A stretch of 64,000 nucleotides of DNA from positions 117,501 through 181,500 of the forward strand of contig JAYKKM010000070.1 in NCBI GenBank assembly GCA_035772405.1. Direction: 5' to 3'. Below are positions 55,127 to 64,000 of the stretch, piece by piece; positions within the stretch are counted from its first letter, which is position 1; each line of letters opens with the position of its first letter. The translations under genes and the position numbers were made by a program. The notes beneath the pieces were generated by a model, which was not told where the DNA came from, searched no databases, and saw only the letters and a program-made list of their open reading frames with translations. The DNA is from Chrysogorgia sp. JL179-B06 (taxonomy: Eukaryota > Cnidaria > Anthozoa > Scleralcyonacea > Chrysogorgiidae).

Positions 55127-55689
55127 GTATGAATCATATTTTGAAATATATATAAAAAAAGTTCAAGAAATATCTGTGCTGCGCAAGTAAATCCAATTTC
55201 TTCGGACCTAAAACCACAGCTAAAACCAAGGCGTTAAAAAATAGTATCAATTAAAAAAAACCGCCCGCCCACTTTTTGGCAAAAGCTAAGGACGCTTAAC
55301 CAACCATTTTTTTGTGTGGCCAAACGTAACGCCTACCCGCAAGTGCAATTCGAAGGCACATTTCTCTTTATCCGCGGTATATCTCCCACGCATGGGAAAT
55401 GAGTTGCACAACGGCAGAGACTAGAGAAGGAAAAGCAATTAGCAACAAAACCAAATCCCTCAATGATAATCAGTTACAAATGTTATTAACTTGTATTCAA
55501 ATGTTAGAACAATTGAAGACAGGACCTTTTTGCACAAATGACAAGATCATTTTTGCCCGGGGGGACAGCGCATACTGTATACTTCATGTTAGAAAACCTG
55601 CTCATTTGTCTTTTATTACAAAGGATAATTTTTCAATTTCTTTATTTATTAATATTATACATGTATGGAGAACAATAGATTAGGACAAC

Positions 55690-57290
55690 ATATTATGATT
55701 CATTTACTATACATTAACTGAAGTACATGACACAGTAGATTGTGACATTTTGTGTACAGAACATATTATCTGGTTATTTCAGTTGCAGTTGATACTATAG
55801 TGTGTAATTGATAGTGTTCATAGTTTTCATTTCATATTTGGATCAGGATAATGATTTATATTATTATATGACATTCATCAGATGATTCAGCACCAGTTGA
55901 TAGTCTTCTTTAATAGAATTTGTCGTTAAAAACTCCACATGAAAATTCTTTATAAAAGATGTATGAATGGTGAAAGATATGCTTTGAATCAAGTTCAGGG
56001 CTTTGACCTTTGTTGACAGTCGCTTGCTTTGATAATGGCAATGTTATAATGACATTGCATCGATTCAAGCATTAATTAGGTTAAAGATAAGTTATTTTAG
56101 TGGACATTGGAATAACAGTAATTTCTTTGGCTGCATGAATGGTGAATTGAAATTCCACTAAGTTTCCACAGCAATCATGATGATCTTTGCAATGGCCATG
56201 ATAAAGCTAGTAGTGTTGGGGATTATGACAGTGAATTTCTGTCTCTGTTGACTTTGTGGACTGCATTGATGATTAAATTCCTTTAGCACTTTACTCCACA
56301 CTCCACTAGTGTTAATTTGTCGGACTCTTTCACTAATACAGTACCAGTTATGTCAAAGTATTTAATAGCAGAGTAGTAAATTGGTGGTTTAACCATTCAA
56401 GAGCATCTAATATGTACAGTCCCAATGCAGGCAATGATGTCTCATGAATATTGTCGAGCTTTTCATAATTCTACCAGATCTTTTGTTCAGTCTATAAATA
56501 TGAAATAGAGAGAAGAGGACTAATCTGGTTATTTCAGTTGCAGTTTATGATATACGACATTCATCAGATGATTTGTAGTTGCCATACTGTATGACATCAG
56601 CACCAGTTGATAGTCTTCTTTAATAGAATATGTCGTTGAAAACTCCACATGAAAATTCTTTATAAAAGATGTATGAATGGTCAAACATATGCTTTGAATC
56701 AAGTTCAGGGTTTCAACATCAGTTCCCCACATTGTTTCATTATACCATTCCACTCTGGACAAGATACATTTCTAAGGACATATTCATATGTGGATATAAC
56801 ATATTTTCAATTTCTCTCATGTTATACGATGATAAATTTGTCGACCAGTTATTGCAAAAGACAGAGCATGAAATAAACAGTTACCGTCACCACTTATATT
56901 GTGTATTTTGGCTGGTTGTGCATTTAAGCATTTTTGGATGTTGAATTTTGTGCTTGGAAATCAAGGGCAAACCTAGCAGAGAACACATAAAGTTTTGAGA
57001 ATTTTCATTGAGTGGAATGAAAATAGAAGTGATTAAATGGCATTATTGAACAAAACTTGTCAAAACGACGTAGTTAAAAAAGCTTGAAACAAACGAGCGG
57101 TAATGAACCACAGGAAACGAGACGTAGATATAAAATCACACCAAATCTAACTGCAAATGTAAGGCAAGATAAACTAATAATATAATAATTATGAAACTCA
57201 CCACTAGCAAAGTCTATTCAGTGACCAGACAACCACCAGGAAGCAGCGATATCCAACTTTAAAGCGTTACTGTAAATAGAACTATATCTG
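55690..57290. other. No gene recognised; contains a 130-bp direct duplication
   Basis: A segment beginning CAGCACCAGTTGATAGTCTT and running through AAAAGATGTATGAATGGT occurs at about 55,889-56,000 and again at about 56,599-56,712, roughly 710 bp apart. CTGGTTATTTCAGTTGCAGT also recurs in the same spacing (about 55,781 and 56,525). So an approximately 745-bp block looks duplicated and diverged. No coding sense was found. Confidence 0.4.
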
Positions 57291-57660
57291 TTAAAGACTA
57301 CTGTAAATAGAACTATATCTGTTAAAGAATGACAAGCTATAAATATAAACACAAATTAAAACTGTCAAAACTACATATATTTTATAGTACTCACGTGTAA
57401 TTCTTCTCTGTGCAGTAACAACTATATGAAATGCTGTTGACCTAACATAGACATGGTCTAATAAGCTTCCAGAAGAAATAAATGTAGGTTTTGTTACAAT
57501 CTGAGTGTAATTGAAAGAAACAGAACATACATAATAAGGACCTTCTTTTATTTTATTTTGAAACGTCGATATATAATCATCCAAATCATGCAACATGGGA
57601 TTGTTCTTTGCAGCTCTAGCTTTTCGATTCAAAAGACCGGCCAAACTTCGGCAAGCTGTA
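57291..57660 (-). pseudogene. Internally deleted Helentron: N-terminal Rep segment joined to endonuclease C-terminus
   Basis: After a TTACAG acceptor at about 57,660, the - strand reads AGLLNRKARAAKNNPM and FQNKIKEGPYYVCSV, the upstream N-terminal region of Helitron/Helentron Rep proteins. Without a break it continues SFNYTQIVTKPTFISSGSLL, which is the end of the endonuclease domain of the large Helentron at 59,046. About 1,500 residues are missing between the two. The frame then leaves the endonuclease after DHVYVR and ends in unrelated sequence. A 31-bp tandem duplication lies next to its 3' end (about 57,268-57,330). Confidence 0.65.
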
Positions 57661-58002
57661 ACATTTTAATACTATTTCTATTTTCGCGGGTAAAACACGC
57701 ACAGAGTTTTTTACCATGTTAATTGAAAGACAACCTTTTACAAAGTACTTTTTATTGATTATATAATATTTAACATGTAAATTGAAGACAACATAAGTAG
57801 GTTGGGACAACAACAAAAATAATGGACATATTGAGCTTGATGCAGTCAATACTGTATTTACTATTACAGTGAAGAATCGAATTGATGTTCTTCTTTTAAT
57901 GGTAACAGTGTTGATTGCCATTGGATACACATAGTGATACAGTACTGTGACAAATTATATCAATATTTGACTTTTTAGACAGTGCATAATTGTTAACTTG
58001 CA

Positions 58003-58610
58003 CTTGCACAACTCCAACTTTGTGGTTGTAGACTGTAGAGGCTTGCCTACACTTCAGATAGCAGTGTTATTAGAGTTCGGTCTTTCATAAATATCAGATA
58101 CGTTGACGTTATTGAAGTCATTATTTTGAGAGGAACACATCATTGGTGGTTGACGGTTTAATAGACCAACTTGTACAACTCCAACAATGTGGTTATAGAC
58201 TGTAGAGGCTCACCTTCACTTCAGATACCAGTGTTATTAGAGTTCAGTCTTTCATAACTTAATATCAGCAACATGTTGATGTTATGAAGTCATTTGAGAC
58301 CAGAGGAAATTGGTGGTTGATGGTTTAATAGACCAACTTGTACAACTCCAACAATGCTGTTGTGGACTGATACCAGTGTTATTAGAGTTTGGTTTTTCAG
58401 AAATCTCAGATATGTCGATGTCATGAAGTCAATTCAGACTAGAGAAACATTATTGGTGGTTGATGGTTTAATACGACCAGCTTGCACAACTCCAACTATA
58501 TGTGGTTACAGTAGAGCCTCATCTTCACTTCAAACAGCAATGTTATTAGAGTTTGGTCCTTCAGAAATATCAGAAATGTTGATGTTATGAAGTAATTTAT
58601 GACCAGAGTA
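58003..58610. repeat. Four tandem repeats of about 165 bp
   Basis: Units starting CTTGYACAACTCCAAC occur at 58,003, 58,170, 58,337 and 58,481. Each contains GTGTTATTAGAGTTYGGTC and GGTGGTTGATGGTTTAATA or close variants. They lie between the internally deleted Helentron and the stop codon of the large one, in the position of Helentron subterminal repeats. They have diverged by several substitutions and small deletions. Confidence 0.75.
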
Positions 58611-59045
58611 ATAAATATCACAATCCATTTCATGGCCATGACGATTAAATTGAGTATTGCTGCTGGATTTTCATTATTGTACCAGATCTTTAAGTTTGTC
58701 TAAAACATGAAACAGAGAGTCTGAAGATAAGTACGTTAAAAAGCAATTAGTTACATGCATGTCAGCTTAATGTACTGTATGCCTACTGTAGGAACTTTGA
58801 AGGATAGTTAGATTCAATATATATTTTTACTTACATTATGTGCTGTCCCTTGCATGGCTTGGGTTGTCCAAGTGTCCCAGTAATCCCTCCCCCCTTGCAT
58901 GGTTGAACTACATGCCGTCTCAGGCATGGCACAATATTTTTCATTGTTCATACTAACTAATATTATACAGGTTTACAATTGATAATAATTTACAATATGA
59001 ATTTAAAATAATTCATTCTTTTAATTAATGAGACAGAGATATTTT
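58611..59045. other. Probable 3' untranslated part of the Helentron
   Basis: The sequence is downstream of the Helentron stop codon on its coding strand. No gene or clear terminal hairpin was identified. Confidence 0.3.
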
Positions 59046-62000
59046 CTAGTTACAATATTTTACCGTGATTTTAATAGCATCATGATCAGAGTAATACACA
59101 TTTAGAATGTAATTGTCTATTATTTGGAATACTGTCGGTCTAACATACACATGATCTAATAAGCTGCCAGAAGAAATAAATGTAGGTTTTGTTACAATCT
59201 GAGTATAATTAAAAGATTCCATTAAATATTTTAGTGGGTGTACTTGATCGTCATTCAAGTAATTAATATTAAAGTCACCAAGAATCATGTCAATTGTATA
59301 ACTATCAAATATGTACTTTAGACAATCTACATATTGTGTGATGTTAGAGGCTTGTTTTCGATACAGCAAAAGAAAGGTTTTTAATTCTTGTGATTGAGTA
59401 TTGACCAGGTCAAATTTTAGTGCATTTATTGATGAAAAATATTTACATTGTCTAATTTCTACACTATTCTTTGTGCACAGTGCCATACTTGAATATTTAT
59501 CAGTATTGTGATCTTGATGGTGAAGTTTAAATGGAATGAGATTATTGACTATTTCTTCATCAGAATCTTGGGGTAATAATTGAGTTTCAGTAAGAGCTAT
59601 GATGTCAGTATTGAAAATTCTTGAATCATATTTGATATCAATGCTATGCTTTCTGAGAGATCTTATATTTAATAGTGATATAGTCAAAACATTGGAGGTG
59701 TCTTGCAGAACATTTGTTAAATGTGGAACAGTACATTCATTTTGTAGTCTTTGGTATTCTTCAAGAACTTTAGGGTTTGCTTTAATATGTTTAGCCTCAA
59801 TTTGTCCTAAAATATACAGACCATGTAAAGAAGTTGCACGGCTTAAGGCAACATAAACTTGTCCATAGTTAAATGCTCTCTGTTTTATTAAGTCAGAACT
59901 GATTACAACTTTTTCAAGTGTCAGACCTTGAACCTTATGTATAGTACATGCCCAAGGAAGTGTAACAGGAAATTGTACTCTCTGTATTTCTGGAGAAGAT
60001 GCTTTGCCAGGTCTTATTTTGATCTTTGCTAGTACAGGTTCAATAGGAATTACTTTATTTTCTCTTGCAAAAGGTTTGTCACAAGTGTTAATTAAGTCTT
60101 TACCAGCATTTTGGTCATCAAATTTTATGTATAGAACAGTTGGTATTTGGGTATTTTGATTAACATCAATTTTAAATACAGTTCCCATTTGTCCATTAAT
60201 AAGTCTATCTTGAATACTGATATTTGATGTAAGCATTACTCTAGCTCCTTCTTTAATCAGAATTTCATAATCAAGTCCACCTGTTTCAGATCGACTTCTT
60301 GCTAGTACTCTATCAATATCTTGTTTCTTTACATTTGTTGGATATGGATATTGATCTTTAGCTTTAATAGTGAATAAAGATCCAGAAAGTTCTTCTAGTT
60401 TGTGTTTATTATGTCCATCAACAGGTGAATTTTCAGCCCAGATATGGAGTGCATCTGATGGATAATTAGGGTCAGATGGGGTAATTGATCTTGACTGTAT
60501 TGTCCTAATATCATCTTCTGTTTGACTAGCAGTCCTTACTCTGTTTAAAAGTTCAATAAATGTTTGGTCATTTTTTTGTCTCATGATTTCAGTAAGTTCT
60601 ATCATTTTAAAGACATACCATGGATGGCATAGATTAAAAACATCATTTTTGTAAGAGTCAAATACAAATCTCTTACGTATTGGTGGAAGTTGGCATAGAT
60701 CACCCACAACTATAATTGAAATTCCTGCAAATAGCAGAGAACTTGTGGTAGCAAATATATCTTTTAATCTTTGGTGAATATGAAGTAAGGTAGTATTTCC
60801 AACCATAGAAATTTCATCAATTATTATTAGCTTTAAGTCAGCTAGTGTTAGTCTTAACAGTGTTTTCCTTTGATCTGACATTGCAGGTACATTATCGCCA
60901 GCTTCTATAGGTATAGCAAGACCAGTATTAATTGTTGTTCCATCAATATTTATTGCTGCAACACCTGTTGGTGCCATAAGAAGTACTGTTGGTAATTCAG
61001 GGTTAATTGGAGGATGTCTAAAAGTTTTAACTGCTGTATGGTATATTGTTTTAATCAAGTGACTCTTTCCAGCACCTCCACCACCAGTTAAGAAAAGATA
61101 GAGTGGTTCTATTTCAATAGGTTTTAAACTGTTCATGTTTTTCATTGTATTGCGACACCATGAGAGAAATGTATCATATGCATGACGTTGCTCAACGTTC
61201 AAGGACCTTACAGTTTGACGTAATATATCATCAGATATGTCTGTTGGTCTGTTGTAAGAAGTAATCACTCCAGGAGAAGTATGCTGATTTGATTGTGCTG
61301 GATCAAAATGGGATGGTAATTGTTCATTGAATGATTCATGTGGTAATGAGTCGTCTTGCATATTACTTTGCAAATCTGAATTTTCTTGATCATTAATCGA
61401 ATCAAATGAACGGAGAATATTACCTTGGTTGGATTTCAGTACTTCAAAAGCCTCGCTAATAGCATCTGCATCTGGTTCGAATATTGCTCTGTTGTGCTCA
61501 ACAATACCTTGAACATCAGGTTCATAGAACTTTGTTGTATATGTTTGATCTGAGGCAATTAAATTAGTTTCATCTCGCCATGGATAATAAAGCATAAGTA
61601 AATGATGGAAATATGATTCTGGTTCTTTCTTTTTATTTGGTGTGTGGTACCTTAGGACAGCTTTAACTTTTCTACATTTCATGCATTCATTAGTGTTTAT
61701 TAATTTAATTTTTTTTGGAAGACATTCTGCTGTATTACTTGTTTTACTTTGTGATTCAATTAAGTCATCTGTTAGAACATCAGGTTGAGAGTCTTTTATT
61801 TCACTAGAATCCTTTTTATAATCTTTATAGTAATATGTAGCGAATTCTGCCAGGCATAATTTATCGACAATTGAAATTGTGGTTGGTCTAATGCTGTAAC
61901 GCTGAATTATATTGGACTTAAAGATATCTGTACTATCATCATCTAGTTCATCAAGTTCTATTTGTGTTTTAGCAACACGAACTCTTTTTTCTGGAAAATC

Positions 62001-64000
62001 TGTACTAACAAAAACTGTTGCTGGAAATATTTTTCGTAACCAAAGTTCAGGCATTGATCTATAAACACATTCCTGTGAACTCACTTCCCTTGTAGAGAGA
62101 AAAGCAGCGCCAATTTTTTTCAGACCATCTCTGATATTCATGTTCTCAGCTTTTGCTTCTTTTGCTACATTCATAATAGCTTGTGAACATTCAGTTTCAT
62201 CTTTAGTGAAATATGAGCAGACATATGTTATGCATTTGTAGTGATTGAACACAGGTTGTAAGTCAACATTTGCTGCAAAGCCTTTAATACCAGCAACAAA
62301 ATAATTGTTAATAAAACAGCTGTCGACAGGTCTCTTAAGGTGCAACTCAAAATCAGAATCTGGTGATATTGATAGAGCCGAGTAATACTCATCTTCAGTG
62401 ATATGCAATGATTCTAGAATGTCTGTATCATTTAACGTTTCATTATAATCTGGCTTAGATGGGTTTAATACTTCATCTATTTTCTGCTTGACTGAGGTCA
62501 GAATTTGTGTTCGGCGCTCTAGTATATTAATCTTCATTGCCTCGTCTAGATCTTTATTTAGAGGTTCGGCTATAATTGTTCTGTTTGTAAAAAATTGACC
62601 AAAATCAAATCTACAACTAATATTTTTGTACTTTCTGCAGGTTTTAGAATGATTGTGTTTTTGATAAGTTTTGACCAACTCATGTAATTCTGGTTCTGTT
62701 TCTTCATTGGGAAGATAAGCTTGTACATGGTTATCTATAAATTGTACATATACCTCTTTGTTGTCAGACGTAAGTTTTGGGCAATCTGAAGTCCATATCA
62801 AAGCATGTAAATGAGGAGACCCTCTCATCTGAAATTCAATTCGAAGTGCATAATATATTATTTTACCAATTGGGTTTATTTGACTAAGCAAAACCTCAGT
62901 GAAAAATGTTTCCACTCTATGTTGAAAGTGCTTTGCAACAACAACAGGATTAAGGTTTAGCATTGAACATCTTTCATTATAGGATAAAGCTTCAATTTGT
63001 TCATCAGTCATATTTTTACCTTGGGTTCTAGCTATAATCTGAAACAACTCAGGCCATCTTAAATCAGCACATGATAACGTCATAAACCATGTTGGGATAC
63101 CAAGTTGTTTTACCATTGCTACTACTTCATACATAAATTTTTGCCAATATGGTGGAGTGCCTGGAATTTGCCTTAAAAACAAATATGCCTGATCTTGACA
63201 AATTAAACCTTTTAGCTTGTTCACATCTGATTTTATTTCCGATGCAGTCATTGGTTGGCCATGTATCTTTTTTAAGGCTATATTAATGCTATCAGATACC
63301 TTCTTTTGTTCCGTTATAAACTGTGCAAAGAAAAGATATTCTGGGTTTGTTGCAAATCTTCCACTATAATGTAAAAGTCGTGCATTAAAGTACTTGACTG
63401 GTGTCAGTTTAATTTTCCTTTCATGTGTATAGCCATACTGTCCCTTTGGAAACAACACTGGAAATGCAAGTTCTTCACATTTTGTGTCCATCATAAGTGA
63501 TACAGGATGTCTATTTTCACCAGGTGCAATATTGTACACTTCACTACCTAATGAACAATTTGTATTACTTTGTGTTATTGTTACTGGATAATCTGATAAT
63601 ACAGACTGTAAACATGTTTCATTAGTTGCTTGTCTATATTCATTCAATGGGTCATCTCTTTCTTCAGTATCATCAATATCATTGGTTATGTGCTGTTTGC
63701 TGGTAAGTGTGCAACTTGAAGTATTTTCAAAATTAACATTATCCTGTTGTTCAAAACTTGTAAGATTTGCACTGATATTACTTATGTCAATAGTTATGTT
63801 GTTATACAATGAATTATTGAACTTCAGCCAGTTTAAGGCATCAAGAATGAACTGAGGACGAACAGCCTGAAAATACACATGACCTCTAAATTCAAGTTTT
63901 CGTTTAAGTTTTAGCATTATTATACCTGATCTTTCAGGTGGGCGTGGTAAAACTTTACATGTCTCATCACATTCAACAGGCACATTGCAAATGGCTCCCT
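59046..64000 (-). CDS. Helentron Rep-helicase-endonuclease polyprotein, N-terminus outside window
   Basis: The frame is open from the window edge to a TAG at 59,046, at least 1,650 codons; the first ATG-like codon seen (GTG at 63,983) is not the start, since the frame continues past it. From N to C: a Helitron N-terminal region (CNVPVECDETC, VLPRPPE), then the rolling-circle Rep domain with its HUH motif in SPHLHALIW (about residue 390 from 63,983) and the two catalytic tyrosines in TYVCSYFTKDE (about 584). Next is a PIF1/RecD-type helicase with Walker A LTGGGGAGKSH (about 964), Walker B IIDEISMVGN, GDLCQLPPI and YVALSRATSLHGL. Last is an AP-type endonuclease (SLLNIRSLRKH, ALTETQL, ILGDFNINY, SDHDAIKI). 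The fused endonuclease is diagnostic of Helentrons. No break is visible, so it may be functional. Confidence 0.9.
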   Translation of the reverse strand, partial: GAICNVPVECDETCKVLPRPPERSGIIMLKLKRKLEFRGHVYFQAVRPQFILDALNWLKFNNSLYNNITIDISNISANLTSFEQQDNVNFENTSSCTLTSKQHITNDIDDTEERDDPLNEYRQATNETCLQSVLSDYPVTITQSNTNCSLGSEVYNIAPGENRHPVSLMMDTKCEELAFPVLFPKGQYGYTHERKIKLTPVKYFNARLLHYSGRFATNPEYLFFAQFITEQKKVSDSINIALKKIHGQPMTASEIKSDVNKLKGLICQDQAYLFLRQIPGTPPYWQKFMYEVVAMVKQLGIPTWFMTLSCADLRWPELFQIIARTQGKNMTDEQIEALSYNERCSMLNLNPVVVAKHFQHRVETFFTEVLLSQINPIGKIIYYALRIEFQMRGSPHLHALIWTSDCPKLTSDNKEVYVQFIDNHVQAYLPNEETEPELHELVKTYQKHNHSKTCRKYKNISCRFDFGQFFTNRTIIAEPLNKDLDEAMKINILERRTQILTSVKQKIDEVLNPSKPDYNETLNDTDILESLHITEDEYYSALSISPDSDFELHLKRPVDSCFINNYFVAGIKGFAANVDLQPVFNHYKCITYVCSYFTKDETECSQAIMNVAKEAKAENMNIRDGLKKIGAAFLSTREVSSQECVYRSMPELWLRKIFPATVFVSTDFPEKRVRVAKTQIELDELDDDSTDIFKSNIIQRYSIRPTTISIVDKLCLAEFATYYYKDYKKDSSEIKDSQPDVLTDDLIESQSKTSNTAECLPKKIKLINTNECMKCRKVKAVLRYHTPNKKKEPESYFHHLLMLYYPWRDETNLIASDQTYTTKFYEPDVQGIVEHNRAIFEPDADAISEAFEVLKSNQGNILRSFDSINDQENSDLQSNMQDDSLPHESFNEQLPSHFDPAQSNQHTSPGVITSYNRPTDISDDILRQTVRSLNVEQRHAYDTFLSWCRNTMKNMNSLKPIEIEPLYLFLTGGGGAGKSHLIKTIYHTAVKTFRHPPINPELPTVLLMAPTGVAAINIDGTTINTGLAIPIEAGDNVPAMSDQRKTLLRLTLADLKLIIIDEISMVGNTTLLHIHQRLKDIFATTSSLLFAGISIIVVGDLCQLPPIRKRFVFDSYKNDVFNLCHPWYVFKMIELTEIMRQKNDQTFIELLNRVRTASQTEDDIRTIQSRSITPSDPNYPSDALHIWAENSPVDGHNKHKLEELSGSLFTIKAKDQYPYPTNVKKQDIDRVLARSRSETGGLDYEILIKEGARVMLTSNISIQDRLINGQMGTVFKIDVNQNTQIPTVLYIKFDDQNAGKDLINTCDKPFARENKVIPIEPVLAKIKIRPGKASSPEIQRVQFPVTLPWACTIHKVQGLTLEKVVISSDLIKQRAFNYGQVYVALSRATSLHGLYILGQIEAKHIKANPKVLEEYQRLQNECTVPHLTNVLQDTSNVLTISLLNIRSLRKHSIDIKYDSRIFNTDIIALTETQLLPQDSDEEIVNNLIPFKLHHQDHNTDKYSSMALCTKNSVEIRQCKYFSSINALKFDLVNTQSQELKTFLLLYRKQASNITQYVDCLKYIFDSYTIDMILGDFNINYLNDDQVHPLKYLMESFNYTQIVTKPTFISSGSLLDHVYVRPTVFQIIDNYILNVYYSDHDAIKITVKYCN

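Noticed and set aside
63983..63983. Start of the Helentron protein at 63,983
   Set aside because: The codon is GTG, and the frame stays open to the window edge with further Helitron-like residues, so the true start lies outside.

Overview
The window is animal nuclear DNA built almost entirely from transposable elements, several nested in one another. Genes with introns, CR1/L2-type non-LTR retrotransposons with PHD fingers and 2A-like motifs, a BEL/Pao element, a PIF/Harbinger element, a pogo-like transposase and a Helentron-type Helitron together point to an invertebrate metazoan. A marine non-bilaterian such as a cnidarian or sponge fits best, but the sequence alone does not settle the species. 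There are no bacterial operons, no CRISPR array and no rRNA genes.

Layout: (1) 1-10,060: a mariner-like MITE; a decayed CR1/L2-like element on + (884-3590) abutted by a second, better preserved one on - (3559-7197); a 300-bp foldback; and an intact-looking pogo-family transposase (7698-9212, -) with a divergent second ORF. Both CR1/L2-like elements begin with a hydrophobic segment, a 2A-like motif and a PHD-type finger. (2) 10,600-32,683: one PIF/Harbinger element with a transposase on + and a Myb/SANT protein on -. Its transposase reading frame is split by a CR1-like insertion (11,533-13,455) and by a complete BEL/Pao retrotransposon (13,457-20,248; two 382-bp LTRs, TATGT target duplication). 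A 4.64-kb segment holding the 5' half of BEL plus flanking Harbinger DNA is then repeated three times in tandem, with the same 10-bp joiner at both junctions. (3) 32,690-38,070: a decayed family-B DNA polymerase remnant of Polinton type, tRNA-derived SINE pieces and several foldback MITEs. (4) 38,235-44,590: an array of 5'-truncated CR1-like copies, including two 1,645-bp tandem units, all sharing one 3' tail hairpin and one 3' flank. (5) 44,600-51,350: mostly unannotatable DNA with foldbacks, minisatellites and perfect hairpins. (6) 51,365-54,054: a three-exon gene for an RPA70-like OB-fold protein. (7) 55-59 kb: tandem repeats and an internally deleted Helentron; 59,046-64,000 (-) is a long Helentron Rep/helicase/endonuclease ORF that runs off the window edge.

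Very few stretches look like ordinary host genes. The best is the RPA-like gene, and it may itself belong to a mobile element. The main story is layered insertion followed by a recent local amplification. The elements most likely to have been recently active are BEL (LTRs nearly identical), the pogo-like ORF and the Helentron (1,651 uninterrupted codons).
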